This document shows positions 34,423 through 42,914 of a stretch of 64,000 nucleotides of DNA, one piece after another (positions within the stretch are counted from its first letter, which is position 1; each line of letters starts with the position of its first letter). The DNA comes from an uncultured Kordia sp. Its GTDB lineage: Bacteria > Bacteroidota > Bacteroidia > Flavobacteriales > Flavobacteriaceae. The notes under the pieces were generated by a model. The model worked only from the letters and a program-made list of their open reading frames with translations. It was not told the DNA's origin and ran no database searches. The stretch is from contig NZ_CANLEA010000007.1 of assembly GCF_947489565.1 (NCBI RefSeq), forward strand, positions 186,001 to 250,000. The letters run 5' to 3'. Made by a program: the position numbers and the translations under genes.

Positions 34423-35564
34423 GTAACTTCTATCGTTTTTTGATCAATAGTATATTTTTCTATTAAGTTGGGTTGCACTTGGCAATGTTGTAAGCTTTCT
34501 ATGGAAACATATCCTTTGTTCATTTCCACATTTGGCGCAATGACGTCTTCTAAAAAGTAACGATCTGACGGACTTAAATCATGCGCGCGTGCATTTGGTA
34601 AATAGGAAGCCATGCGTAAATTGAGCGTTCTTCCAATACCAGTTTCAAACATGCCGCCAATCCAACATGGAATGTTATGTTGGGCACAATACTGAATAAT
34701 TTCAATACTTTTCATGACACCGCCAACACGACCTACTTTTAAGTTGACTTCATCCAACACACCTAAGTGATGTAATTTTAATACATCTCCTAAGGATTTT
34801 ATTTCTTCATCATAACAGATAAAAACATCTGGATTTTCTTGTTTTGCTTTCAACAACAAATCAAATCGAGTAGGAGCAAACGGTTGCTCAATCATGGATT
34901 GATACGTATTGGCAAAATAGTTGAAGATTTCAAAATCATGTGTTCCAAAACTACCATTTGCATCAAAACTTACGTAGGTGTCAGCTTTGAACAACATCGG
35001 ATTGATTTCTTCAAAAAAGTCAATTCGTACGTTCGGTGATATTTTAAACTTTAAGCGTCTGTAACCAGTTTCTAAGGCATTTTTCACCACTTCTTTCATA
35101 CGATCTAATTCCGTATATAAACCAAGTGAGATGCCAACAGGTACCGTTGCTAAAGGTTTGTTTTGTAATAATTCAAAAGGCGATTTTCCTGTATTTTTTT
35201 CAATGACTTGCAAAGCGGCCATTTCTACAGCAGCTTTGGTAAAATTCCAACCGCGAATTTTATCTAGCAATTGAACAAGATCGCCAAAGGTTTGTGTAGG
35301 CTTTAAAAACGGAACAATAAATTGATTGACTAAAGCAATAGCGCCATCAATAAATTCATCTGAATAATAAGGATCTGGACGACACGAACATTCTCCGTAG
35401 CCTTTCGTTCCGGTCATATCTTCCCATTCAATGATGAGTGCTTCACGTGAGTTTCGGACACCAATTCCAGACACAAATTGTTCTTTTTGTGGTAGATTTA
35501 GGCGTATGAGTCGAATGTTTTTAAAGGATATTGGTAGATTGAGTATGTCTTCTTTTTCAGTCAT
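34416..35564 (-). CDS. Enolase-superfamily N-acylamino acid racemase / MenC-like enzyme
   Basis: A 382-residue enolase-superfamily protein. The KxK acid/base motif is at 172-174 (RLKFKISP). Metal ligands are in SFDANGS (Asp201), MIEQP (Glu226) and CYDEE (Asp252), with the opposite lysine at 276 (NLKVGRVGG). These fit the OSBS/N-succinylamino acid racemase group. It is not beside menaquinone genes but beside an N-acyl-D-amino acid deacylase and a GNAT acyltransferase, so racemisation of N-acyl amino acids is the better reading. It is the first gene of the operon. Confidence 0.85.
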   Translation of the reverse strand: MTEKEDILNLPISFKNIRLIRLNLPQKEQFVSGIGVRNSREALIIEWEDMTGTKGYGECSCRPDPYYSDEFIDGAIALVNQFIVPFLKPTQTFGDLVQLLDKIRGWNFTKAAVEMAALQVIEKNTGKSPFELLQNKPLATVPVGISLGLYTELDRMKEVVKNALETGYRRLKFKISPNVRIDFFEEINPMLFKADTYVSFDANGSFGTHDFEIFNYFANTYQSMIEQPFAPTRFDLLLKAKQENPDVFICYDEEIKSLGDVLKLHHLGVLDEVNLKVGRVGGVMKSIEIIQYCAQHNIPCWIGGMFETGIGRTLNLRMASYLPNARAHDLSPSDRYFLEDVIAPNVEMNKGYVSIESLQHCQVQPNLIEKYTIDQKTIEVTC

Positions 35565-35872
35565 TCAGGATTGTCTATTAGGGTAGACTCTTTCATTTTT
35601 AAGCCGTGCAAATATACAGAATCTAGACGAGGTATTTTGTTAAATTGTTAAATTTCACAGTATAAATGGTGTAAAATTTTATAAATCTATAAAATTAGTA
35701 GGCTTTTGTTGCGAATAAAACAAAAAAGCAAAATAGCTTCTATGTGCTGCATAAAAGCTATTCTTTTTGATAAATTATAGTCATAATGGAACGACTCATC
35801 TTTTTTCTATTTTAGTATCGTTTGCCCAATTTTTTATGTGATTCGTTTCCAAATGTGTATTGACTCTGTTGC
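35565..35872. other. Intergenic region with a hairpin
   Basis: 308 bp with no gene. It should hold the promoter of the N-acyl amino acid operon at its left end. A hairpin at 35732-35762 lies nearer the collar-like gene. Confidence 0.45.
35732..35766. terminator. Hairpin downstream of the collar-like gene
   Basis: AATAGCTT pairs with AAGCTATT around a partly paired loop, with A-rich and T-rich flanks on the two sides. A plausible terminator for the minus-strand cluster that ends with the collar-like gene. Confidence 0.55.
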
Positions 35873-36925
35873 TTATGCCCATTTCATGGTATATAATTCA
35901 GAAATATTTTTGGGACGAGTTTCTCGATTATCTTTTCCTGCTACTTCTGTTTCTGAAGTCTTCGTAATGTCAAGACCATACGTAGGACTTCCTTTTTCAT
36001 AGAAGATTGAAACTGTATCATATTTTAGTTCATGTGTATGTTGTTCAAAAATATCTTCTTCTACAGTTCCTACATGATCTCCTTCAACAGTTCCTTCGCC
36101 AAGCGCAAGTCTTTCATCAGCATTAGGATCTGTTTTTGCGCCATTGTCCCAAACTCTGCTAAAATATCCACGCATATCTGGAAGGAAAGAATCTTCCATA
36201 TCACCGCCAAATCGCCCGTTTAAGAAGGAGCTTAAGCGTGTGTATGAACCATTATATTCTGATAATTTTTTTGTGGCTTCACAGAGTGAGATTTCAGTAG
36301 CTGGCGCTGTTTCAGTAGAAAGATATTGCTTACGTTCACCTATAAACCCATTTACCATGCATGGAAGTGCTTCCATAGCAAAATTTCCAATGTTAGCATA
36401 GGCTTTTTGAATTAAGATTTCGGCATTTTGGGTTGAAGATCTAATAGCAAGTACCAAAGTGGTTGCATTTGAATCGAATTTATGTTGCAATCGTATCGTA
36501 TTTGTTTGATCGCTTGAAATATTGTTGGAAGTGCTGCTTGTCGTGACTCCGTCAGATAATTCGACCGTGATTTCAAAAGCATCTGTCCATTGATTCGTTA
36601 TAACAATTTCTGCACTGATCGTTTTGTTTTTTAATGTTTGTTCCCAACGCGGAAATTCGCTAATATTTTGCTGTAAAATTACTTCTGAGTCATCGGCACT
36701 TTTTTTAATCCGACAAGCTCCTAAAGATTCATCAAGACCAATCATAGCTCCAGATCCAGATGCTTTATATATCCAACCATCAGGATGTCCGTATTCATCA
36801 GGAGTTATGGCAGTTCCTCTGTTGCTAAAGTTTAAGAAGTTATAGTTATACACTAAGTTTTTTTGTTGTAATACTTCTAAAGTATCGTCTGAGATAAATG
36901 TTGCATTGGTTTTCATACTATTCAA
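35873..36925 (-). CDS. Phage-tail-collar-like protein
   Basis: A 350-residue protein without a signal peptide. The N-terminal half is a beta-rich domain (NLVYNYNFLNFSNRGTAIT, EYGHPDGWIYKASG). The C-terminal half resembles tail-collar or tail-fibre domains: RFGGDMEDSFLPDMRGYFSR, WDNGAKTDPN and EQHTHEL with the typical HxH. No other phage genes are near, so it is unlikely to be prophage. It is the last gene of the 36-46 kb cluster. It could be a receptor-binding or trimeric surface protein. Confidence 0.65.
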   Translation of the reverse strand: MNSMKTNATFISDDTLEVLQQKNLVYNYNFLNFSNRGTAITPDEYGHPDGWIYKASGSGAMIGLDESLGACRIKKSADDSEVILQQNISEFPRWEQTLKNKTISAEIVITNQWTDAFEITVELSDGVTTSSTSNNISSDQTNTIRLQHKFDSNATTLVLAIRSSTQNAEILIQKAYANIGNFAMEALPCMVNGFIGERKQYLSTETAPATEISLCEATKKLSEYNGSYTRLSSFLNGRFGGDMEDSFLPDMRGYFSRVWDNGAKTDPNADERLALGEGTVEGDHVGTVEEDIFEQHTHELKYDTVSIFYEKGSPTYGLDITKTSETEVAGKDNRETRPKNISELYTMKWA

Positions 36926-36991
36926 TGTTTAAAAAAATTAGAAAGGCTGTTTATATACTAAAACAGCCTTTTTATTTATGAATTTATTGCA

Positions 36992-37645
36992 TTACACAAG
37001 AGTCCATTTTTGATTTTCATATTTACAAGATAACTCGTTTATCTGTGTCAAGTTTAAATCAATATAATTAGATGTAGAGTCACTAATCATTGTGCTTGTT
37101 TCAATATTTTGTTGAAACCAAACTCTCACTTCTTCTTTAGGAGTTAATACTACTTCTCCAGTAACAATTGAGTTTTCAGCAACATAAATTGGTGTCATCG
37201 TTGTGCGTCCGTCAATACCTGTAGAAAGTTGATTTACTCCAGGATGAATAGAGCCATATTCGTTCACCATCGTCATACTAGTGTCAGGTCCGCCACTTAC
37301 TTGTGCTTCTAAGATTCCAAATTCATTTAAGGTACATTGATTTCCTAAATTACAAGGCTGAATATTTGTAGTAGCTCTTACTTCTACTCCGCTTTGGAAT
37401 GTATTGGTTCCAAATAATTCATATTGTGGTGTCCAAGAAAAACTGTTAGTGAATAAGTAGTCACTGTATGATTCCCAAACCACATTAAAACTGTCGCCTA
37501 CTTTTTTAGCAAAACATAATTTGTATCCAGATTTTTTTAAGTTTTCTAAGTCATCTAAAGCAACTTCTACATTTACTACTTTTTGTGATGCAACTAAAGC
37601 TTCGTGTAACTGTAAAGCAGCTACTTGTGATATATTTTTACTCAT
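36992..37645 (-). CDS. Uncharacterised protein, paralogue A
   Basis: A 217-residue soluble protein, family unknown to me. It shares the whole length from residue ~25 with its neighbour at 37894: YKLCFAKKVGDSFNVVWESY, TTNIQPCNLGNQCTL, GIDGRTTMTPIYVAE, VRVWFQQNIETSTMI and a YIDLNLTQINELSC ending. It is mostly beta, with cysteines in PCNLGNQC. There is no signal peptide. A repeat array resembling LytTR sites lies upstream at 37752-37804. Confidence 0.75.
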   Translation of the reverse strand: MSKNISQVAALQLHEALVASQKVVNVEVALDDLENLKKSGYKLCFAKKVGDSFNVVWESYSDYLFTNSFSWTPQYELFGTNTFQSGVEVRATTNIQPCNLGNQCTLNEFGILEAQVSGGPDTSMTMVNEYGSIHPGVNQLSTGIDGRTTMTPIYVAENSIVTGEVVLTPKEEVRVWFQQNIETSTMISDSTSNYIDLNLTQINELSCKYENQKWTLV

Positions 37646-37751
37646 AATTTCTATTTTTAGAATGATTAATTAATAATGGTAGATATAAAATTGCTAGCGT
37701 TTTATTTCTGATGTAAAATTAGAGGTAAGTTGTAAGAAAAAAGAGATTAAT

Positions 37752-37804
37752 GGAACAAGATGGAGATTCTTGTCCACGAATACTCATATTTGTAGAACTA
37801 GATT
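37752..37804. promoter_or_regulatory. 21-bp-phased direct repeats upstream of paralogue A
   Basis: GGAACAAGATG at 37752 and AGAACTAGATT at 37794 are 42 bases apart. Halfway, at 37773, the weaker TCCACGAATAC keeps ACGAA. The motif and 21-bp phase match the arrays at 42770 and 45968, so I read it as a site for the LytTR regulator encoded at 38550. Confidence 0.55.
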
Positions 37805-37893
37805 ATAAAGTAGAAATCATAAGCAACAACCAATGTTTTTAGAACTGGTTTTGGCACTTGTAAATAAAAAAGGTTTCTTAAAGGATGATGAGT

Positions 37894-38508
37894 TTAGCTA
37901 GTTTTCCAATCGCCATTTTCAAAAACACAGGTTACTTCATTAGTGGATGTTAAATCTACATCAATATAATATGAAGAAGCTAGTCTTTGTTGAAATGGAG
38001 GTGGCAGAATCATTGTGCTAGTTTCAATGTCTTGTTGAAACCAAACTCTGACAATGTCTTTTGGATTGAGTTCATCGTAGCCTTTTATGATGGCTTTTTC
38101 AGAGACATAAATAGGTGTACTGATGGTTTTTCCATCTATTCCTGTAGAAGATTGTTGTACGCCAGAATGAATTGTATCGTAATCATTCTTTAATGTTAAA
38201 CTGTTATTAATTCCGCCACTTGTTTGTGGATCAAGAACACCTGCTTCAGTAAGAGTACAATAATTCCCTAAATCACAAGGTTGAATATTAGTAGATACAA
38301 CTACAAGTTCATTTTCTTCAAACGTATTTGAACAAAATAATTCATAGTTTGGTTCGTATGAGAAATGATTAGTATTCAAGAAATTGTCATAGGATTGCCA
38401 AACCACATTAAAACTATCGTTGAGTTTTTTTGCAAAGCATAAATTGTACTTAGCATCTTTTAGTTGTATTAAATCTTCTGTAGTAATTTCTACGATTACG
38501 GTTTTCAT
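37894..38508 (-). CDS. Uncharacterised protein, paralogue B
   Basis: A 204-residue paralogue of the preceding protein, roughly half identical by eye: YNLCFAKKLNDSFNVVWQSY, STNIQPCDLGNYCTL, GIDGKTISTPIYVSE, VRVWFQQDIETSTMI. It lacks the N-terminal 25 residues of paralogue A. It lies 41 bases downstream of the LytTR regulator gene, so it may be co-transcribed with the kinase and regulator. Function unknown. The divergence of the pair with strict retention of the cysteine motif argues for selection. Confidence 0.75.
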   Translation of the reverse strand: MKTVIVEITTEDLIQLKDAKYNLCFAKKLNDSFNVVWQSYDNFLNTNHFSYEPNYELFCSNTFEENELVVVSTNIQPCDLGNYCTLTEAGVLDPQTSGGINNSLTLKNDYDTIHSGVQQSSTGIDGKTISTPIYVSEKAIIKGYDELNPKDIVRVWFQQDIETSTMILPPPFQQRLASSYYIDVDLTSTNEVTCVFENGDWKTS

Positions 38509-38549
38509 TTTTTTATTTTTTGGTGGTTTGAATGAACAGTTTTATAGTA

Positions 38550-39296
38550 TTATTTAAGCGTTCGAAACTTATTGATGATGTCCTTGTATTTCCCGCTTAA
38601 AGTTGCACTGTGATTTCCTTCCAAAAGAATTAAATTGTCCTGCGGAATGATTTCTTCTATTTTGCGAATGTTTACGATAAAATTACGATGCGTACGGTAG
38701 AATTTTGTAGTGTCTAAAAGGTCTAAAATTTTGACAAGCGAGATGAGAATGACAAACTTTTCTTTTTCCGTAATAATGTTGCAATACTTTTCTTCTACTT
38801 CAATTAAAATGATATCATCTACATTTACTTTTTTGAGAGCTTTTCCTTTTTTAATGAATAAGTTGTCATCGCTAATGATGGTGTTTTCATCTTCAGCAGA
38901 AAAAGAATCTTCCTGACCATAAAATTTTTCAATTGTATTTTCAATGGCGTAAATCAATTCTAGTTCATTAAAAGGTTTTACAATATAACCGTAGGGTTTG
39001 GTAAGCTTTGCGCGATTAAAGATTTCACGACTTGTAGCGCTGGTTAAAAAGATAAAAGGTTTTAATCCATTGGGTTGCGCATCAATAAATTCGGCAAAGG
39101 CAATACCATCTGGGCGACCATTGAGGAAAATATCAATAATGGCAATATCAATATTTTGTGCATAAAAAATATCAACGGCTTCTCTAAAAGAGGTTGCTGT
39201 ACCAGAAATAGTGAAGTTATTTTCTTTTAATATTTCAACTAATTTAGTGCTCTGTTCGGGTTTATCTTCAACAACTAATACATTAATATTTTCCAT
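38550..39296 (-). CDS. REC-LytTR response regulator
   Basis: A 248-residue regulator. The receiver has VLVVEDKPEQS and phosphoacceptor Asp55 (IAIIDIFLNG), FIFLTS and KPF. The LytTR domain starts near residue 148 (LFIKKGKALKKV, IILIEVEEKYCNI, YRTHRNFIVNIRK). Its start shares one base with the stop of the TPR kinase gene (TAATG), so the pair is coupled. It is the only regulator among two kinases and four tagged genes and is the likely reader of the 21-bp repeat arrays. Paralogue of the regulator at 26363. Confidence 0.93.
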   Translation of the reverse strand: MENINVLVVEDKPEQSTKLVEILKENNFTISGTATSFREAVDIFYAQNIDIAIIDIFLNGRPDGIAFAEFIDAQPNGLKPFIFLTSATSREIFNRAKLTKPYGYIVKPFNELELIYAIENTIEKFYGQEDSFSAEDENTIISDDNLFIKKGKALKKVNVDDIILIEVEEKYCNIITEKEKFVILISLVKILDLLDTTKFYRTHRNFIVNIRKIEEIIPQDNLILLEGNHSATLSGKYKDIINKFRTLK

Positions 39297-41035
39297 TAGA
39301 TAAGTTTTTTAGGGAGTGAAATTATCATTTTAGTGCCTTTTCCTAATTCACTTTCTATTGAAAAAGTACCATTATTTTTTTTGATCATTGATTTACAGAG
39401 CTGCATGCCTAATCCTGTTCCTATGATGTTTTCGTGTTGCTTTTTTGCGAGTAAGGTAGTGTCTTTAAGCAATTCTTGACGTGTGTTTGTATCCATGCCA
39501 ATTCCGGTATCTTCAACAATTAAGTGACAAAAATTTGTCGCATCGTTTTTTGTGTAAATACGTATTTGATCCTTTGAATGAGAAAACTTAATAGCATTGT
39601 CAATTAAATTCCTCAAAATAATTTTTAACGATTCTTTATCTGCATAGATGGTTTCGTTTTTTGGAACCGTATTTTCAAAGGAAATTTCTTTGTCAGCTAA
39701 AATGGCGGTGTAATTGTATGCAACATGTTCTACGGTATTGTAAAGCTGCAGGTTTGTCATTCGAAAAAAGGTTTGATCTGTTTGTAATAATGCCCAGTTT
39801 AGTAAATTATCTAGCAATGTATACGCATTATTGACAATAGCACTATTATTTTGCAATAAATCGTTGACTTTCGAACGTTTTTCTGATTCAAGTGTTTTTA
39901 TTAATTTTTTATTACTCGTTTTGATGGCGTTTACGGAGGAACGTAAATCGTGACTCACAATGGAAAATAGTTTATCTTTTGTGGTATTCAACGCATCTAA
40001 ATTTTCTTTTTGTTGATGAATGATTTTATTACGCTTTACTTTTGCTCTATAGAAATAGAGACTGACACCTAACATAACAAATAAGATAATGGCTGAGTAT
40101 AAAAAGGTATCTCTTTCGGCTGCTTCAATTTCCTTTTCAGCTTCAAGTTTTACAATTCTTTTTTGTTCTTTTTCAACAGCTATTTTCTCTTCAGCTTTCG
40201 CAGTAGCATAAATTTTATTTTGATCGTTCAATGAATCGGTCCACTGTTCGTATTCTTTTCTGTATTGCAGTGCTTTCTTATAATCTTTTCTGTTTTCTTC
40301 TACTACTGCCATATTTTCGGTTGTGGTCTGTAGCGTACTAAAATCGTTAGTCGTTTTAGCTAGTGCATAGGCTTTTTGAAAAAGCGGAATTGCTAGATTG
40401 TCTTTATATAGATCATAGTATAGTGTAGCAAGGTTTCCGTACGAACCAATGAGCAATACAGTATCTTTTTGTTCCTCTTGATATCTAACACTTTCTAATA
40501 AATAAGGTTTGGCTTTCTCATATTTTTGTAAATGAAGATAACATATACCTATATTATCTTTAATATGTTCCATATTAATCGTTTGACTATGTAGTTTTGG
40601 TATTTTTTCTACTTCTTTATAATAAGAAAGAGCTTTTTCAAATAAGTACGATTCTAATGCAATAGAACCTAATTTTGCTTTTACATTGGGTAATAATTGA
40701 AAATTCTTTGAAATTTTTAAAAATTCATCTTCCGCTTTTTTAAATAGCTTTTTTTCGAAAAAACTAATACCTCTAAAAAAATGACAATAATCAATTAGTT
40801 TTTCATCTTTTGCTGATGTACTCAATACTTTTGTCGTAAGTACTAGTGTAGAATCCCAATGATTATTAAAAAAGTATGATTGCGCTTTTTTAAAATCCGC
40901 ATTTGTAGTAAAAGAAGTAGTGTTATGCTGTATGGATTTGTTTAATGCACTAGATTCTGATTTCTCTTGCGATAAAAGAAATGAAGGAATACATATAAAT
41001 AAAAAAATCAATGTAGTTTTTAGTTTCTTATGCAT
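39296..41035 (-). CDS. TPR-containing sensor histidine kinase, copy 1
   Basis: A 579-residue kinase. Signal peptide (residues 1-22), a periplasmic TPR array (~45-290; e.g. AQSYFFNNHWDSTLVLTTKV, GSYGNLATLYYDLYKDN), one membrane helix (~311-329), then the histidine box with His362 (LFSIVSHDLRSSVNAI). The ATPase domain has NLIDNAIKF, VEDTGIGMD and GTGLGMQLC. TPR sensors of this form detect envelope signals, perhaps a protein or peptide. Same architecture and length as copy 2 at 42915. Coupled to the LytTR regulator. Confidence 0.93.
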   Translation of the reverse strand: MHKKLKTTLIFLFICIPSFLLSQEKSESSALNKSIQHNTTSFTTNADFKKAQSYFFNNHWDSTLVLTTKVLSTSAKDEKLIDYCHFFRGISFFEKKLFKKAEDEFLKISKNFQLLPNVKAKLGSIALESYLFEKALSYYKEVEKIPKLHSQTINMEHIKDNIGICYLHLQKYEKAKPYLLESVRYQEEQKDTVLLIGSYGNLATLYYDLYKDNLAIPLFQKAYALAKTTNDFSTLQTTTENMAVVEENRKDYKKALQYRKEYEQWTDSLNDQNKIYATAKAEEKIAVEKEQKRIVKLEAEKEIEAAERDTFLYSAIILFVMLGVSLYFYRAKVKRNKIIHQQKENLDALNTTKDKLFSIVSHDLRSSVNAIKTSNKKLIKTLESEKRSKVNDLLQNNSAIVNNAYTLLDNLLNWALLQTDQTFFRMTNLQLYNTVEHVAYNYTAILADKEISFENTVPKNETIYADKESLKIILRNLIDNAIKFSHSKDQIRIYTKNDATNFCHLIVEDTGIGMDTNTRQELLKDTTLLAKKQHENIIGTGLGMQLCKSMIKKNNGTFSIESELGKGTKMIISLPKKLI

Positions 41036-41178
41036 GTATCATTTTTCAACAATTTAAGTAAAATTTAAAATATAAAAAAAGCAGTGAGTATTCTAAAAAA
41101 TATTCACTGCTTCATTTTATTACTTTTAACATAAATCTTACTATGTAATTAGCAAAATGATCTTATTTCACACAAAAA

Positions 41179-41952
41179 TCAATTGCCCGTAGGTTTTACA
41201 GTAGTAACTGTTCCACGAGAAGCTTTTGGATCTACATCTATTACTGAAACCATCACATTTTCAATGTTATTAATATCAAGTGGTTGTTGAGATATTGTTT
41301 TAGTTTTTGAGTTAAAAGTAGCATATTCAATTTCTAAATTTTTTACAGTAAACTTATGCATTCGATAGGAGCCTCCTCTTTCTTTATCTTGGCGATTGAA
41401 GCATACGTAATAACTCAATTGAGATCTTCCACCAGGACCAATTGAGAAATTTTGATAGATGTCAAAATCATCTTTTGTCATCTCTTTAGCATAATTTTCA
41501 AAAAAGTAAATACTAGTATAAATATTTTTATCATCTCTAAGTGCTCCAATTGTAGGTTGAATTAAGATTTCACTATCAGATGCGGTCCTTATAAATTCGT
41601 AATACAATTTTTCATATTCCTGTGAAATTTCAGTATTTCCTTTTGTAAGTCCTAAAAAACTAATCATCATATCGACGATTTCGGTTCCATATTTTTGTAA
41701 AGTTCCATTAATTTCTGGATTACTATAATCATGTCCTTCTAAATAAGAGATTAATCCTGTAATTTGCTGCCTAGTAGCTTCTAAAAGGAGTTTATTGGGA
41801 TCAGGTATGTTTTTTATAAGTTTATGATTGTAATAGGTTGGGGCTAACTTTATACCTGGAATTTGATAATTAATGCCTTCAAGTTGCGTTATATCATTTT
41901 CAATTTCAGTTACTATTTTTTTGATTTCTTCTAATTTATCGTGTGTGCTCAT
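41179..41952 (-). CDS. C-terminally tagged protein 1 (DPKASRGTVTTVK)
   Basis: A 257-residue protein, family unknown. The first ~110 residues are helical (KLEEIKKIVTEIENDI, TGLISYLEGHDYSN). The rest is beta-rich, with GPGGRSQLSYYVCF. It ends with DVDPKASRGTVTTVK and PTGN, the tag shared with three neighbours. There is no signal peptide, membrane helix or LPXTG-like anchor. It follows tagged protein 2 by 76 bases and precedes TPR kinase copy 1. Confidence 0.78.
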   Translation of the reverse strand: MSTHDKLEEIKKIVTEIENDITQLEGINYQIPGIKLAPTYYNHKLIKNIPDPNKLLLEATRQQITGLISYLEGHDYSNPEINGTLQKYGTEIVDMMISFLGLTKGNTEISQEYEKLYYEFIRTASDSEILIQPTIGALRDDKNIYTSIYFFENYAKEMTKDDFDIYQNFSIGPGGRSQLSYYVCFNRQDKERGGSYRMHKFTVKNLEIEYATFNSKTKTISQQPLDINNIENVMVSVIDVDPKASRGTVTTVKPTGN

Positions 41953-41966
41953 AGCTATAATTATTT

Positions 41967-42007
41967 AGTTTACTTCCTACTCTCTTAGAGGCTTTTCGGA
42001 ATTCGCC
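41967..42007 (-). repeat. Conserved 5'-leader element, copy A
   Basis: Read on the plus strand, it contains TTCCTACTCTCTTAGAGGC then TTTTCGGAATTCGCC. It lies 15-55 bases upstream of tagged gene 1. It matches copies B and C in the same position before tagged genes 2 and 3. Confidence 0.7.
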
Positions 42008-42028
42008 TTTAGATACATAATTTTAACA

Positions 42029-42625
42029 TTAATTACTTGTTGGTTTTACTGTAGTAACCGTTCCTCTAGAAGTTCTAGGGTCATTTTCTATGATAAATGC
42101 TTGTATATGTTCAATAGTATTTGGGTTTGTTAAATGAGGAATGGATCCCGCAGGAAATTCTATATAAAAAGTATTATCCCAAAACTCCAGTTGACCTGAA
42201 CGATTATTACTTTCATCAAAGAATACATAAATGTTTAATTGAGGAGTTCCGTATTGACTTAACGTAAGTTGATACGTGAAATTTCGATGGCTGATGTTTA
42301 TTAAAGGATTTTTAGTTTTGGCAATTAAAGACAAGCCAAATGTAATTCTTCCATTTACTGTAGAAAAAGCAATAGGAGTGGGAGATAATAGATGATCTAT
42401 TGCTCTGTCAATATGAGGCATTTTATTAATCAGTGATGAATTATGACCTACAGATTCATAAAATGGTTGCCCCAACGGAGCTTGTCCTTTAATTAGTATT
42501 TCTCCTTTACCAAAATCTTCTAAAAGTGGGTCTATAATTTTTTCTATTTCTTGCATTGTTGACTTCGTTACTGCAAGATTAGTTAGTTGACCAATTACCG
42601 AATGATCTGAATATTCTGTATGCAT
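42029..42625 (-). CDS. C-terminally tagged protein 2 (DPRTSRGTVTTVK)
   Basis: A 198-residue protein of unknown family. A helical N-terminus (KSTMQEIEKIIDPLLEDFGK) leads to a beta-rich region with QYGTPQLNIYVFF, aligned by eye with GGRSQLSYYVCF in tagged protein 1. The C-terminus is NDPRTSRGTVTTVKPTSN. No export signal. It heads the first cassette, downstream of a 14-bp inverted repeat and a three-repeat LytTR-like array. Confidence 0.78.
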   Translation of the reverse strand: MHTEYSDHSVIGQLTNLAVTKSTMQEIEKIIDPLLEDFGKGEILIKGQAPLGQPFYESVGHNSSLINKMPHIDRAIDHLLSPTPIAFSTVNGRITFGLSLIAKTKNPLINISHRNFTYQLTLSQYGTPQLNIYVFFDESNNRSGQLEFWDNTFYIEFPAGSIPHLTNPNTIEHIQAFIIENDPRTSRGTVTTVKPTSN

Positions 42626-42638
42626 ACTTTAAGTGTTT

Positions 42639-42678
42639 AGTTGATTTCCTACTCTTTTAAGGCTTTTCAGATTCCGCC
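42639..42678 (-). repeat. Conserved 5'-leader element, copy B
   Basis: The plus strand reads TTTCCTACTCTTTTAAGGC then TTTTCAGATTCCGCC, 14-53 bases upstream of tagged gene 2. The 18-base part GGCTTTTCAGATTCCGCC is identical to copy C. Confidence 0.75.
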
Positions 42679-42692
42679 GTTATTTTAATTTT

Positions 42693-42732
42693 GTATAGAA
42701 TTATTAGCTTTATTAGTTTAATAATTCTATAC
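42693..42732. promoter_or_regulatory. 14-bp perfect inverted repeat upstream of cassette 1
   Basis: GTATAGAATTATTA and TAATAATTCTATAC are separated by 12 bases. The outer GTATAGAATT/AATTCTATAC arms recur upstream of the other cassette at 45893-45930. It could be an RNA hairpin in the leader, a terminator of the upstream kinase gene, or an operator. Confidence 0.7.
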
Positions 42733-42769
42733 AAAGAAAAAGATTAAATCGTTGATTTTCTGAATGAAA

Positions 42770-42822
42770 AGAACGAGAGTTCACTTTTTTGGAATAAAAC
42801 TCAAAAATTTGGGTATGGAATT
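42770..42822. promoter_or_regulatory. Three 21-bp-phased direct repeats upstream of cassette 1
   Basis: AGAACGAGAGT at 42770, GGAATAAAACT at 42791 and GGTATGGAATT at 42812 are exactly 21 bases apart. They match the stronger array at 45968. LytTR regulators typically bind direct repeats about two helical turns apart. Confidence 0.6.
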
Positions 42823-42914
42823 TTTTGGAGGTAGAAATACAAACTTTTATAAGCTGAAAAATCACCAAATAGACAATAAAATGTATTTTAAAAAGTAAAA
42901 GAGAAAAGTAATAG

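Noticed and set aside
35873-36925. Prophage tail module
   Set aside because: Only one collar-like gene is present, with no capsid, terminase, integrase or lysis genes nearby.
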